Assembly (NCBI RefSeq): GCF_026341855.1
Contig: NZ_JAPENW010000001.1
Location: 6,253,001-6,317,000 of the forward strand
Reading direction: 5' to 3'
From: Streptomyces sp. NBC_00568
GTDB lineage: Bacteria; Actinomycetota; Actinomycetes; Streptomycetales; Streptomycetaceae
Length of the DNA: 64,000 bases
Shown: positions 7,747 to 15,261 of the stretch, in pieces
Layout of the letters: each line of letters opens with the position of its first letter
Numbering within the stretch: the first letter of the stretch is position 1
Notes under the pieces: generated by a model
Seen by the model: only the letters and a program-made list of their open reading frames with translations
What the model was told of the DNA's origin: nothing
The model's database searches: none
Position numbers and translations under genes: made by a program

Positions 7747-9078
7747 GTGCTAGGAGAGTATCGGATCGAAGGCCGTCGCGCAGCCGACATCGCCGCCAGT
7801 GTCGAGCGGGCGGTGGGGTCGGGTGAGCTGGAGCCGGGTCAAACGCTGCCGCCGATGCGGGAGTTGGCCGAAGAGCTCGGGGTCAACGCGAACACGGTCG
7901 CGGCCGCCTATCGCACGCTGCGCGAGCGCGGGGTCATCGAGACCGCGGGCCGGCGGGGCAGCCGGGTCCGCCCGAAGCCGGCCACCACGGGGCGCGATCA
8001 CCTTCGCGTCGACGTCCCCGAGGGTGTGCGGGACGTGGCCGACGGCAATCCCGACCCCGCCCTGCTGCCCGCCCTCGCCGAGGCCTTCGCGGCGGCGGCC
8101 CGGCAGTCCGACCGCCATCCCGTGCAGTACGGGGAGGACGCCGTCGAACCGGAGCTGGGGCGACTCGCGCGCTCCGGTCTCGACGCGGACGGGGTGCCCG
8201 CGGGGCCCGTGGTCGTGACCTCTGGATCGCTCGACGCCATCGAGCGCGTGCTGATGGCGCACCTCAAACCCGGCGACGCGGTGGCCGTCGAGGATCCCGG
8301 CTGGGGCAGCCTGCTCGACCTCGCCCCGGCGCTCGGGCTGCGCACGGTCGGTGTCGGCGTCGATGACGAGGGTCCCCTTCCCGACGACGTGCGACGTGCG
8401 CTGACCGCCGGGGCGCGGGCCCTGATCGTCACGGACCGGGCGCAGAATCCCACCGGCGCCGCGATCACCGCCCCGCGCGCGCGTGCCCTGCGTTCCGTGC
8501 TCGGGGAGCACCCGGAGACGCTGCTCATCGAGGACGACCACGGCCACCGGATCGTCGACCTGCCCCTGTACTCCCTCGCCGGGGTCACGCACAGCTGGGC
8601 CTTCGTGCGCTCCGTCGCCAAGGCGTACGGGCCCGACCTGCGGCTCGCCGTGCTCACCGGCGACCCCGTCACCGTCGACCGCGTGCACGGGCGGCAGCGG
8701 CTCGGGCCCGGCTGGGTGAGCCGCCTGCTGCAGAAGGCCGTGGTCCACCTGTGGACGTCCGGCACGGTCGACGCCGGGGCCGTGGCGGCCTCGTACGGGC
8801 GGCGCCGCGACGCGCTGATCGGCGCCCTGAAGGCGCGCGGCGTGGAGGCGCACGGGCGCAGCGGGATGAACGTCTGGATCCCCGTCCCGGACGAGACCGG
8901 GGCGGTCGCCCGGCTGCTGCATGCGGGCTGGGCGGTCGCGCCCGGGGCACGCTTCCGGATGGGCTCGCCGCCGGGCGTCCGGATCACCGTCTCGACGCTT
9001 CGGTCCGAGGACATCGAGCCGCTCGCGGACGCCGTCGCGTCCGCCGTGGGACCGGCACCCGCACGCCGCTACGTCTGA
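7747..9078 (+). CDS. MocR-type GntR regulator with PLP aminotransferase-like domain
   Basis: 443 residues. An N-terminal GntR winged helix (about 10-75, with PPMRELAEELGVNANTVAAAYRTLRERG) is fused to a fold-type I aminotransferase domain (about 95-435). Visible PLP-site residues are Asn234 (RAQNPTG), Asp263/Asp264 (IEDDHGH), Lys292 in SVAKAYGPDLR, the Schiff-base lysine, and Arg299. The GTG start is probably leaderless, with CATAAT 7 nt upstream. MocR proteins use PLP as a sensor rather than for catalysis. The divergent PPOX gene is the likely target and autoregulation is likely. Confidence 0.92.
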   Translation: MLGEYRIEGRRAADIAASVERAVGSGELEPGQTLPPMRELAEELGVNANTVAAAYRTLRERGVIETAGRRGSRVRPKPATTGRDHLRVDVPEGVRDVADGNPDPALLPALAEAFAAAARQSDRHPVQYGEDAVEPELGRLARSGLDADGVPAGPVVVTSGSLDAIERVLMAHLKPGDAVAVEDPGWGSLLDLAPALGLRTVGVGVDDEGPLPDDVRRALTAGARALIVTDRAQNPTGAAITAPRARALRSVLGEHPETLLIEDDHGHRIVDLPLYSLAGVTHSWAFVRSVAKAYGPDLRLAVLTGDPVTVDRVHGRQRLGPGWVSRLLQKAVVHLWTSGTVDAGAVAASYGRRRDALIGALKARGVEAHGRSGMNVWIPVPDETGAVARLLHAGWAVAPGARFRMGSPPGVRITVSTLRSEDIEPLADAVASAVGPAPARRYV

Positions 9079-9108
9079 GGTGCCGGTGCCGGTGCCGGTG
9101 CCGGTGCC
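9079..9108 (+). repeat. Five tandem GGTGCC hexamers
   Basis: Five perfect GGTGCC units directly follow the MocR stop. No coding role is visible; a simple-sequence tract. Confidence 0.8.
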
Positions 9109-9158
9109 GTAGGGGCCGGACGGCGGGTGCCCGGGGGCGCGGACGGCCGGTGTAGTGA

Positions 9159-9202
9159 GGCCCGTACACCCGGTGTCGTCAGGCCCGTACACCCGGTGTC
9201 GT
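9159..9202 (+). repeat. Two direct copies of a 21-bp GC-rich element
   Basis: GGCCCGTACACCCGGTGTCGT is present at 9159-9179 and again at 9182-9202 (23-bp period); the inner TACACCCGGTGT part is itself palindromic. It lies between two convergent genes, so it may form paired hairpins that stop transcription from both sides. Confidence 0.65.
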
Positions 9203-9253
9203 GGGGCCCGCGCGCGGGTGCCGTGGAGGCGCCGACGGCCGGCGCCGCGGGCG

Positions 9254-10189
9254 TCAGCGGCGCGGCCTCGCCTGGGTGAGGGCCGCGCCCGCGAGGACGA
9301 TCACCGCGCCGACCGGCGTCGACCAGGCCAGCGACTCGCCGAGGATCGCGACACCGGCAGCGGTGGCGATCACCGGGATGAAGTACGTGACCATCTGGGC
9401 CGTCGTCGGGCCGACCTCGGCGACGATGCCGTACTGGAGGAGCATGGCCAGACCGGTGCCGAGGGCTCCCAGGGCCACGACCGCGAGCAGCGGCACCACC
9501 GCGAAGTGGCGGGGCAGCGTGGTGAACAGCGGCGTGACGAGAGCCAGTTGGGCGGTGGCCAGGAGCAGCTGGGCGCCGGTCATCGACAGATGCGAGTGGC
9601 CGGTGCCGGCCAGTGTCCGGCGGACGTAGATCCACCCGATCGGATAGCTGAGCGAGGCGAGCAGGGCCATCGCCGTGCCCGTGGCGTCCAGGCCGTGGAA
9701 GCCCTGCCAGACACCGAGGACCGTCAGGACGCCGAGGAAGCCGATGCCGAGACCGGCGACTCTGCGCCGGGTCGGCCGGTCCTCGGAGAGGGCGACCAGG
9801 GAGAGGGCCATGCCCCACAGCGGCGACGTCGCGTTGCAGATGCCCGCGAGCGTGGAGGGGATGGTCAGCTCGGAGTAGGCGAAGAGGGAGAACGGCAGCG
9901 CGTTCAGCAGGAGGGCCGCGACGGTGAGGTGTCCCCACGTCCGTGCCCCGCGCGGCAGCCGCTCCCGCTTCACCGCCATCGCCGCCGCGAGCACCGCGGT
10001 CCCGAACAGCAGCCGCCCGAAGGTGACCTGGAACGGCGCGTAGCCCTCCGTGCCGACCTTGATGAGCAGAAAACTGAAGCCCCAGATCAGCGAGAGGACG
10101 CCGAAGCGGATACGCCAGTCGAGGGCGGTGCGGCGGCGGGGTGCGACGCCGGTCGGCGTGACGGGTCGAGGAGTGGCGACGGTGCTCAT
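9254..10189 (-). CDS. EamA/DMT family transporter
   Basis: 311 residues with ten predicted membrane segments after a 28-residue basic N-terminus. The first half starts with FGVLSLIWGFSFLLIKVGTEGYAPFQVTFGRLL and the second ends with VGAVIVLAGAALTQ. It is divergent from a LysR gene, the typical arrangement in which the regulator controls export of its own effector. The start ATG has no strong ribosome binding site. Substrate unknown. Confidence 0.9.
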   Translation of the reverse strand: MSTVATPRPVTPTGVAPRRRTALDWRIRFGVLSLIWGFSFLLIKVGTEGYAPFQVTFGRLLFGTAVLAAAMAVKRERLPRGARTWGHLTVAALLLNALPFSLFAYSELTIPSTLAGICNATSPLWGMALSLVALSEDRPTRRRVAGLGIGFLGVLTVLGVWQGFHGLDATGTAMALLASLSYPIGWIYVRRTLAGTGHSHLSMTGAQLLLATAQLALVTPLFTTLPRHFAVVPLLAVVALGALGTGLAMLLQYGIVAEVGPTTAQMVTYFIPVIATAAGVAILGESLAWSTPVGAVIVLAGAALTQARPRR

Positions 10190-10264
10190 GGGGCCAACAA
10201 TGAAGCAGAACGATCTCTTAGCACAAGCGAGAATTTCCGAGCGTTATCTCGTAGCATTGCTTAC

Positions 10265-11167
10265 ATGTTGAATCTGGAGCGCCTGCGCACCCTCGACGCC
10301 CTCGCACGGCACGGCTCGGTGAGCGGCGCGGCCGAGGGGCTGCACGTGACCACGTCGGCCGTGTCCCAGCAGATGGCGAAGCTGGAGCGCGAGGTGGGGC
10401 AGCAGCTGCTCGCCAAGAACGGCCGGGGGGTGCGCCTGACCGACGCCGGGCGGCTGCTCGCCGAGCACGCGGCGCGCATCCTGTCCCAGGTCGAGCTCGC
10501 GCAGTCCGATCTGGAGGCGCAGCGCGGTCAGGTGGTCGGTGAGCTGCGGCTCTCCGCGTTCCCGACCGCGGCGCGCGGACTGTTCCCGGCGGCGCTCGCC
10601 GCGCTGCGCGCAGACCACCCGGGACTGCGTGTGCGCTCAAGCGAGCTGGAACCGGAGGCCGGAGTCGCGGGGGTGGTGCGCGGGGACCTGGACCTGGCGG
10701 TCGTGCTCGACTGGCACAACAAGCCGATGCCGCTGCCCGACGGCCTGGTGAAGGCGTCGATCCTCGACGACCCGGCCGATGTGGCCATGCCCGTCGGCCA
10801 TCGGCTCGCGGGCCGCGACGAGGTGGATCTCGGGGACTTCGCCGACGACGAGTGGATCACCTGGGCCGAGGGCGAGTTCTGCCACGAGTGGCTGATGTTC
10901 ACCCTGCGCTCCAAGGGCGTCGAACCGCGCATCGGGCACCGCGCCGCGGAGACGCACACCCAGCTCGCACTGGTCGCAGCCGGCCTCGGCGTGTGCGTGG
11001 CCCCGCTCCTCGGGCGCCATCCGATGCCCGAGGGGGTTGTCACGGTGCCGGTGCATCAGCGTGTGCGCCGCCATGTGTACGTCGTGTGGCGGGCCGACGC
11101 CGACCGCCGACCCTCGATCAGGGCGGCGGTGGACGCCTTGCGCAGAGCCGGTGAGGCCGTCAAGTAG
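10265..11167 (+). CDS. LysR family transcriptional regulator
   Basis: 300 residues. N-terminal winged helix (about 1-60: LERLRTLDALARHGSVSGAAEGLHVTTSAVSQQMAKLEREVG) and a periplasmic-binding-like effector domain (about 88-295). The ATG is probably leaderless: TAGCAT lies 7 nt upstream. Divergent from the EamA exporter at 9254-10189, which is the likely target. Effector unknown. Confidence 0.93.
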   Translation: MLNLERLRTLDALARHGSVSGAAEGLHVTTSAVSQQMAKLEREVGQQLLAKNGRGVRLTDAGRLLAEHAARILSQVELAQSDLEAQRGQVVGELRLSAFPTAARGLFPAALAALRADHPGLRVRSSELEPEAGVAGVVRGDLDLAVVLDWHNKPMPLPDGLVKASILDDPADVAMPVGHRLAGRDEVDLGDFADDEWITWAEGEFCHEWLMFTLRSKGVEPRIGHRAAETHTQLALVAAGLGVCVAPLLGRHPMPEGVVTVPVHQRVRRHVYVVWRADADRRPSIRAAVDALRRAGEAVK

Positions 11168-11189
11168 GCCCCGCTGAAGGGTGGTTCGG

Positions 11190-11657
11190 CTACATCGGAG
11201 GGAGCTTGCGGAAGTCCCACGAGGCGATCGCGTCCGGAGTCAGCCGCATCCAGGCGTGCCGGCCGTCGTGCGGCATCTCCTCCAGGCCGAAGTTCTTGCG
11301 GGCGAACAGCGTCTCCGGGACGTCGAGTTCGGCGCACAGTTCGCCCGTGCGCGGGAACTCGCCCACGAACTCCACCGTGCCGGACAGCTCGACGCCCCGC
11401 AGCTCCCCGTACTCCTCGCCGGAGTCGATCACCACCGCGACCCGCGGGTCGTTGCGCAGCTGCACCCAGCGCTTGCTGCGCACCACCGAGTACAACCACA
11501 GCGAGGTGCCGTCCCAGGTGAACCAGAGGGCACTCACATGCGGGACTCCGTCCTTCGACACGGAGGCGACACGGCAGGTGCGCTGGGTGGTGAGGAACTC
11601 GTCCAGTTCACCGGGAGTCATCATGATCTTCCGGCCTCTGCGCTGAGTGACGGCCAT
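11190..11657 (-). CDS. PPOX-class (possibly F420-dependent) oxidoreductase
   Basis: 155 residues. The split-barrel pattern ELDEFLTTQRTCRVASVSKDGVPHVSALWFTWDGTSLWLYS and PRVAVVIDSGEEYGELRGVELSGTVEFVG fits the actinobacterial PPOX family that binds F420 or FMN. Ribosome binding site GAGGGGA upstream. It is divergent from the isochorismatase-like gene; the 19-bp palindrome between them probably controls both. Whether it uses F420 or FMN cannot be told from the sequence. Confidence 0.85.
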   Translation of the reverse strand: MAVTQRRGRKIMMTPGELDEFLTTQRTCRVASVSKDGVPHVSALWFTWDGTSLWLYSVVRSKRWVQLRNDPRVAVVIDSGEEYGELRGVELSGTVEFVGEFPRTGELCAELDVPETLFARKNFGLEEMPHDGRHAWMRLTPDAIASWDFRKLPPM

Positions 11658-11743
11658 ACGGTCCCCTCTTCTTCTCTTCTTCTGTGTGTCGGCCCTGTCC
11701 GTGCCGAGCTCCGCCGGCGGCCCGCCCCGGGCCCGCCGAAGTA

Positions 11744-11762
11744 TTCTGACGTTCCGTCAGAA
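11744..11762. promoter_or_regulatory. Perfect 19-bp inverted repeat between divergent genes
   Basis: TTCTGACG-TTC-CGTCAGAA has perfect 8-bp arms and lies in the 181-bp gap between two divergent starts. A near-copy is at 3636-3654. A TetR-type regulator elsewhere in the genome is a reasonable guess. Confidence 0.65.
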
Positions 11763-11838
11763 AAGCATGAGGCGTCTTCCGTCCTCACGCAATGGTCGTT
11801 ACGCTCGCCCGCCCCGACCCGCGACGACAAGGAGAGTC

Positions 11839-12477
11839 ATGCCGTCGTTCGAACAACTCAGTGAACTCCTCGACCCCGTCGGCACGGTGCTGCTGACCGT
11901 GGAATGCCAACAGGGTGTCGTGGGCCTGGACAGCGCGCTACCGGAACTCGCCAAGGAGGCACGGTCCTCCGGAGCGCTCGCCCGTGTCGCCCGGCTGGTC
12001 GACGCCGCGCACGAGAGCGGGGTGCAGGTGATCCACGCGGTCGCCGAGCGCCGCCCCGACGGTCGCGGCGCGAACCGCAACGCCCGGCTGTTCCGGGCCG
12101 CAGAGCGGTTGCCCGTGCAGCAGTTGACCGGTTCGACGGCGGTACGGATCGCGCCGCCCATCGAGGTCGCCGAGGAGGACTTCGTCGTACGCCGGCTGCA
12201 CGGTCTGTCGCCGATCGCGGGCACCGACGTCGACCCGCTGCTGCGCAACCTGGGCTGCCGCACCCTCGTCGTGACCGGAGTCTCGGCCAACATCGCCATC
12301 CCCAACGCCGTGTTCGACGCCGTGAACCGCGGCTACACCGTCGTCGTGCCCGCGGACGCCGTCGCGGGGGTCCCCTCCGAGTACACCCCCGCCATGATCA
12401 GGAACACGCTCGCGCTGGTCGCCACGATCACGACCACCGACGACGTGCTCGCCTGCTTCAAGCGGCGCCGCCCCTGA
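11839..12477 (+). CDS. Isochorismatase-fold protein lacking the catalytic triad
   Basis: 212 residues, ATG with AAGGAGAG upstream. The fold is recognisable: VGTVLLTVECQQGVVG, FVVRRLHGLSPIAGTDVDPLLRNLGCRTLVVTGVSANIAIPNAVFDAVNRGYTVVVPADAVAGV. In cysteine hydrolases these blocks supply Asp, Lys and Cys. Here they read Glu (TVECQQ), Arg (VVRRLHG) and Ala (SANIAIPNA). PhzD/EntB-type isochorismatases also lack the Cys but keep Asp and Lys. The protein may have lost hydrolase activity and bind a ligand only, or use a different chemistry. Confidence 0.85.
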   Translation: MPSFEQLSELLDPVGTVLLTVECQQGVVGLDSALPELAKEARSSGALARVARLVDAAHESGVQVIHAVAERRPDGRGANRNARLFRAAERLPVQQLTGSTAVRIAPPIEVAEEDFVVRRLHGLSPIAGTDVDPLLRNLGCRTLVVTGVSANIAIPNAVFDAVNRGYTVVVPADAVAGVPSEYTPAMIRNTLALVATITTTDDVLACFKRRRP

Positions 12478-12489
12478 CATCGCGGGCGG

Positions 12490-12939
12490 TCAGGCGAGCA
12501 TGATCGAGTCGCCTTCGACGGTGATGGTCTTGGCGGCCAGCGCGCTCGTCGCCGGCCCCTTCTTCACACTGCCGTCGGTGGCGGAGAACTCGCTGTGGTG
12601 GCAGGGGCAGTTGATGACACCGTTCGCGATGCCCTTGACCGCACAGCCCATATGGGTGCACTTGGACGAGAAGGCCTTGAAGGTGCCCGCCGTCGGCTGG
12701 GTCACCACGACGCCCTGGTCGGCGAAGACCTTGCCGCCGCCCTCCGGGATGTCGGAGGTCTTGGCGAGTTCCGTGCCGCCCGCGTTCCCGGCCGCGCCGT
12801 TGTCGGAGCCCACGGTGTCGGAGGCATTGTCGTCCGCCCCGCACGCGCTCAGCGCGACGGCGAGCCCCGCCGCGCCGACCGCCGCCACGACGGTGCGCCG
12901 GGCCGGTGCCGGTGCGGGGTGAAGCGATTCGCTGGTCAT
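12490..12939 (-). CDS. Rieske [2Fe-2S] lipoprotein, probably Tat-exported
   Basis: 149 residues from the ATG at 12939. The N-terminus RRTVVAAVGAAGLAVALSAC combines a twin arginine (14-15) with a lipobox Cys at 33, so the protein should be folded in the cytoplasm, exported by Tat and anchored to the outer face of the membrane. A low-complexity linker follows. The Rieske domain has Cys94-Thr-His96 and Cys111-Pro-Cys-His114 as cluster ligands, with Cys99 and Cys113 for the supporting disulphide. It may accept or donate electrons near the membrane; the partner is not adjacent. Confidence 0.92.
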   Translation of the reverse strand: MTSESLHPAPAPARRTVVAAVGAAGLAVALSACGADDNASDTVGSDNGAAGNAGGTELAKTSDIPEGGGKVFADQGVVVTQPTAGTFKAFSSKCTHMGCAVKGIANGVINCPCHHSEFSATDGSVKKGPATSALAAKTITVEGDSIMLA

Positions 12940-13124
12940 GCTGGCTTTCCCTTCAACGGGCGAGATGTGGATCTGCCCAGAAGTACGGTCCCGCCCCGCA
13001 CGCTGTTCAGGGGATGGAGACTTCTTGACCGGATCGACAGCGTCCCGACAGGAGAGCCGCCGCGATCCGCGGACCGCTCCCGGGCAGCGTCCGCCGGGCG
13101 GGACCACCCCAGTAACCTGGGGCG

Positions 13125-13898
13125 ATGCTCAAGGAAGTGAACGCCACCCGCTACATCACGCCGCTGCGTGAGGGCGGCTCGCTGCCGGGACTCGTCGAGG
13201 CCGACGACCTCGGGACGTACGTCATGAAGTTCACCGGCGCGGGACAGGGGCGCAAGACACTCGTCGCGGAGGTCGTCTGCGGCGAACTCGCCCGGCGGCT
13301 CGGCCTGCGGGTGCCGGGCCTGGTGACGATCGGCCTCGACCCGGTCCTCGGGCTCGCCGAACCGGACCAGGAGGTCCAGGAGCTGCTGAAGTCGAGCGGC
13401 GGCCCCAACCTCGGGATGGACTTCCTCTCCCGCGCCATCGGGTTCGACCCGCTCGCCTTCGAGGTGAGCGCCGAGGAGGCCGGCCGGATCGTCTGGTTCG
13501 ACGCCCTGGTCAACAACGTCGACCGGTCCTGGCGCAACCCCAACCTGCTGATGTGGCACGGCGACCTGTGGCTCATCGACCACGGCGCCACGATGATCTG
13601 GCACCACCACTGGCCCGGCGCGGAGGCCTCCGCCGCCAAGCCGTACGACGTCTCCGACCACGCGCTCACGCCCTTCGGCCCGGACATCGCCTCGGCCGCC
13701 GCCGAGCTGGCCCCGCTGGTCACCGAGGACCTGCTCGCCGAGGTCACCGCGGAGATCCCCGAGGCATGGCTGGTGGACGAGCCCGGCTTCGACTCGCCGG
13801 ACGCGCTGCGGCGCGCCTACGCACGGCCGCTCCTGGCGCGCGCCGGCGTCATCCACGAGCGGATCAAGGGCATCGACGGCTTTGAGGGGGACAAGTGA
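13125..13898 (+). CDS. HipA-like kinase
   Basis: 257 residues. The N-lobe has Lys35 (TYVMKFTGAGQ), the catalytic loop is VNNVDRSWRNPNLL (Asp133, Asn140), and the metal-binding segment is LWLIDHGA (Asp152). These align with HipA-type kinases, though the HipA N-terminal subdomain and a HipB partner are missing. The start is probably leaderless: TAACCT lies 6 nt upstream of the ATG. It is translationally coupled to a DUF3037 gene (4-nt overlap), a pairing I have met in other bacteria. Substrate unknown. Confidence 0.85.
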   Translation: MLKEVNATRYITPLREGGSLPGLVEADDLGTYVMKFTGAGQGRKTLVAEVVCGELARRLGLRVPGLVTIGLDPVLGLAEPDQEVQELLKSSGGPNLGMDFLSRAIGFDPLAFEVSAEEAGRIVWFDALVNNVDRSWRNPNLLMWHGDLWLIDHGATMIWHHHWPGAEASAAKPYDVSDHALTPFGPDIASAAAELAPLVTEDLLAEVTAEIPEAWLVDEPGFDSPDALRRAYARPLLARAGVIHERIKGIDGFEGDK

Positions 13899-14278
13899 GC
13901 GAGCGGGACGTCTTCGAGTACGCGCTGCTGCGCGTGGTGCCGCGGGTCGAGCGCGGCGAGTGCTTCAACGCGGGGGTGCTGGTGTACTGCCGGGCCCACT
14001 CCTTCGTCGCGGCGCGCACCCATCTGGACGAGAACAAGCTGTTCGCGCTCGACCCGGACGCGGACGTGGTGGGCGTAAGGGCCGCGCTGCGCGCGGTCGA
14101 AGGTGTCTGCACCGGAGGAAAAGCCGCTGGTCAAGCGGCGGGCGACGACGCCGGACGGCGATTTCGCTGGCTGATCGCGCCGCGTTCGACGGTGGTTCAG
14201 CCGGGTCCCGTGCACACCGGCCTGACCGCCGATCCGCGCGCCGAGGCCGACCGGTTGCTCCAGTTGCTGGTCAGGTAA
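13895..14278 (+). CDS. DUF3037 domain-containing protein coupled to HipA-like kinase
   Basis: 127 residues. GTG start inside the stop region of the kinase gene (GTGA overlap), so translation is coupled. The block FEYALLRVVPRVERGECFNAGVLVYCRAHSFVAAR is the DUF3037 signature, and the C-terminal half is Gly/Ala-rich then PGPVHTGLTADPRAEADRLLQLLVR. No membrane segment. Coupling suggests it is the kinase's partner, substrate or regulator; that is inference. Confidence 0.85.
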   Translation: MSERDVFEYALLRVVPRVERGECFNAGVLVYCRAHSFVAARTHLDENKLFALDPDADVVGVRAALRAVEGVCTGGKAAGQAAGDDAGRRFRWLIAPRSTVVQPGPVHTGLTADPRAEADRLLQLLVR

Positions 14279-14303
14279 TGGATCACACGCGCGCGGTGTG
14301 CCG

Positions 14304-14332
14304 TTGACACCGAGTGCCAGGGCTTCTAGCGT
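14304..14332 (+). promoter_or_regulatory. Strong vegetative promoter of the SDR operon
   Basis: A -35 TTGACA (14304-14309) and -10 TAGCGT (14327-14332) with a 17-nt spacer, the form read by the main Streptomyces sigma factor. Expected start of transcription is near 14339. Confidence 0.7.
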
Positions 14333-14352
14333 CACGTCTGCTGAAGGTACTA

Positions 14353-14362
14353 AGCGGTCGCT
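14353..14362. promoter_or_regulatory. TetR-type operator in the SDR operon leader
   Basis: AGCG-GT-CGCT is a perfect inverted repeat and its longer form TAAGCG..CGCTCA has a single mismatch. It lies about 14-24 nt downstream of the predicted transcription start, a repression position. This type of motif is associated with acyl-CoA-responsive TetR proteins, from memory. Confidence 0.5.
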
Positions 14363-14482
14363 CACTGGATGGGCGTACCGTATGAGCCGCAGGTCTTTCG
14401 GGACCACCGAAGGCGCCGCAAGGTTGTCGAGACAGCTTGGCCGGGCTTGGGCCGGCTTTTCCAAGGGCGAGGAGAACCAGCA

Positions 14483-15244
14483 ATGTCCACCACTGAGCAG
14501 CGCGTCGCCGTAGTCACCGGTGCCGCGCGCGGCATCGGCGCCGCGACCGCCGTACGTCTGGCCGCGGAGGGCCGCGCCGTCGCGGTGATCGACCTCGACG
14601 AGGCCGCGTGCAAGGACACCGTGGAGAAGATCACCTCCGCCGGTGGCAAGGCCATCGCCGTCGGCTGCGACGTCTCCGACGAGGCCCAGGTGGAGGCCGC
14701 CGTCGCGCGGATCGCCGAGGAGCTCGGCGCGCCGACCATCCTGGTGAACAACGCGGGTGTCCTCCGTGACAACCTGCTGTTCAAGATGAGCGCGTCCGAC
14801 TGGGACACCGTCATGAACGTGCACCTGCGCGGTGCGTTCCTGATGGCGAAGGCCGTCCAGAAGTACATGGTGGAGGCCAAGTTCGGCCGCATCGTCAACC
14901 TGTCCTCCTCCTCGGCGCTGGGCAACCGCGGCCAGGCCAACTACTCCACGGCCAAGGCCGGTCTCCAGGGCCTCACCAAGACCCTGGCCATCGAGCTCGG
15001 CAAGTTCGGCGTCACCGCGAACGCCGTGGCGCCCGGCTTCATCGTCACCGACATGACCGCCGCCACCGCCGCCCGCGTCGGGATGGACTTCGACGACTTC
15101 CAGGCCGCGGCCGCGACCCAGATCCCCGTGCAGCGAGTCGGCAACCCCGACGACATCGCCAACAGCATCGCGTTCTTCACCGGCGAGGCCGCCGGATTCG
15201 TCTCCGGCCAGGTGCTGTACGTCGCCGGCGGACCGCTCAACTAG
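14483..15244 (+). CDS. fabG: SDR, 3-oxoacyl-ACP reductase FabG-like
   Basis: 253 residues; ATG with GAGGAGA 8 nt upstream. The Rossmann motif TGAARGIG is at 12-19, VNNAG at about 88-92, and the catalytic Ser (SSSS, about 141-144), Tyr154 and Lys158 (YSTAK) are present, with Asn112. Length and motifs match FabG-like NADP(H) reductases of beta-ketoacyl thioesters. First gene of a two-gene operon with a second SDR 17 bp downstream, under a strong promoter and a putative acyl-CoA-type operator. A catabolic or modified fatty-acid role is as likely as housekeeping fatty acid synthesis. Confidence 0.9.
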   Translation: MSTTEQRVAVVTGAARGIGAATAVRLAAEGRAVAVIDLDEAACKDTVEKITSAGGKAIAVGCDVSDEAQVEAAVARIAEELGAPTILVNNAGVLRDNLLFKMSASDWDTVMNVHLRGAFLMAKAVQKYMVEAKFGRIVNLSSSSALGNRGQANYSTAKAGLQGLTKTLAIELGKFGVTANAVAPGFIVTDMTAATAARVGMDFDDFQAAAATQIPVQRVGNPDDIANSIAFFTGEAAGFVSGQVLYVAGGPLN

Positions 15245-15261
15245 GGCCGGGGGAAAAGCAC

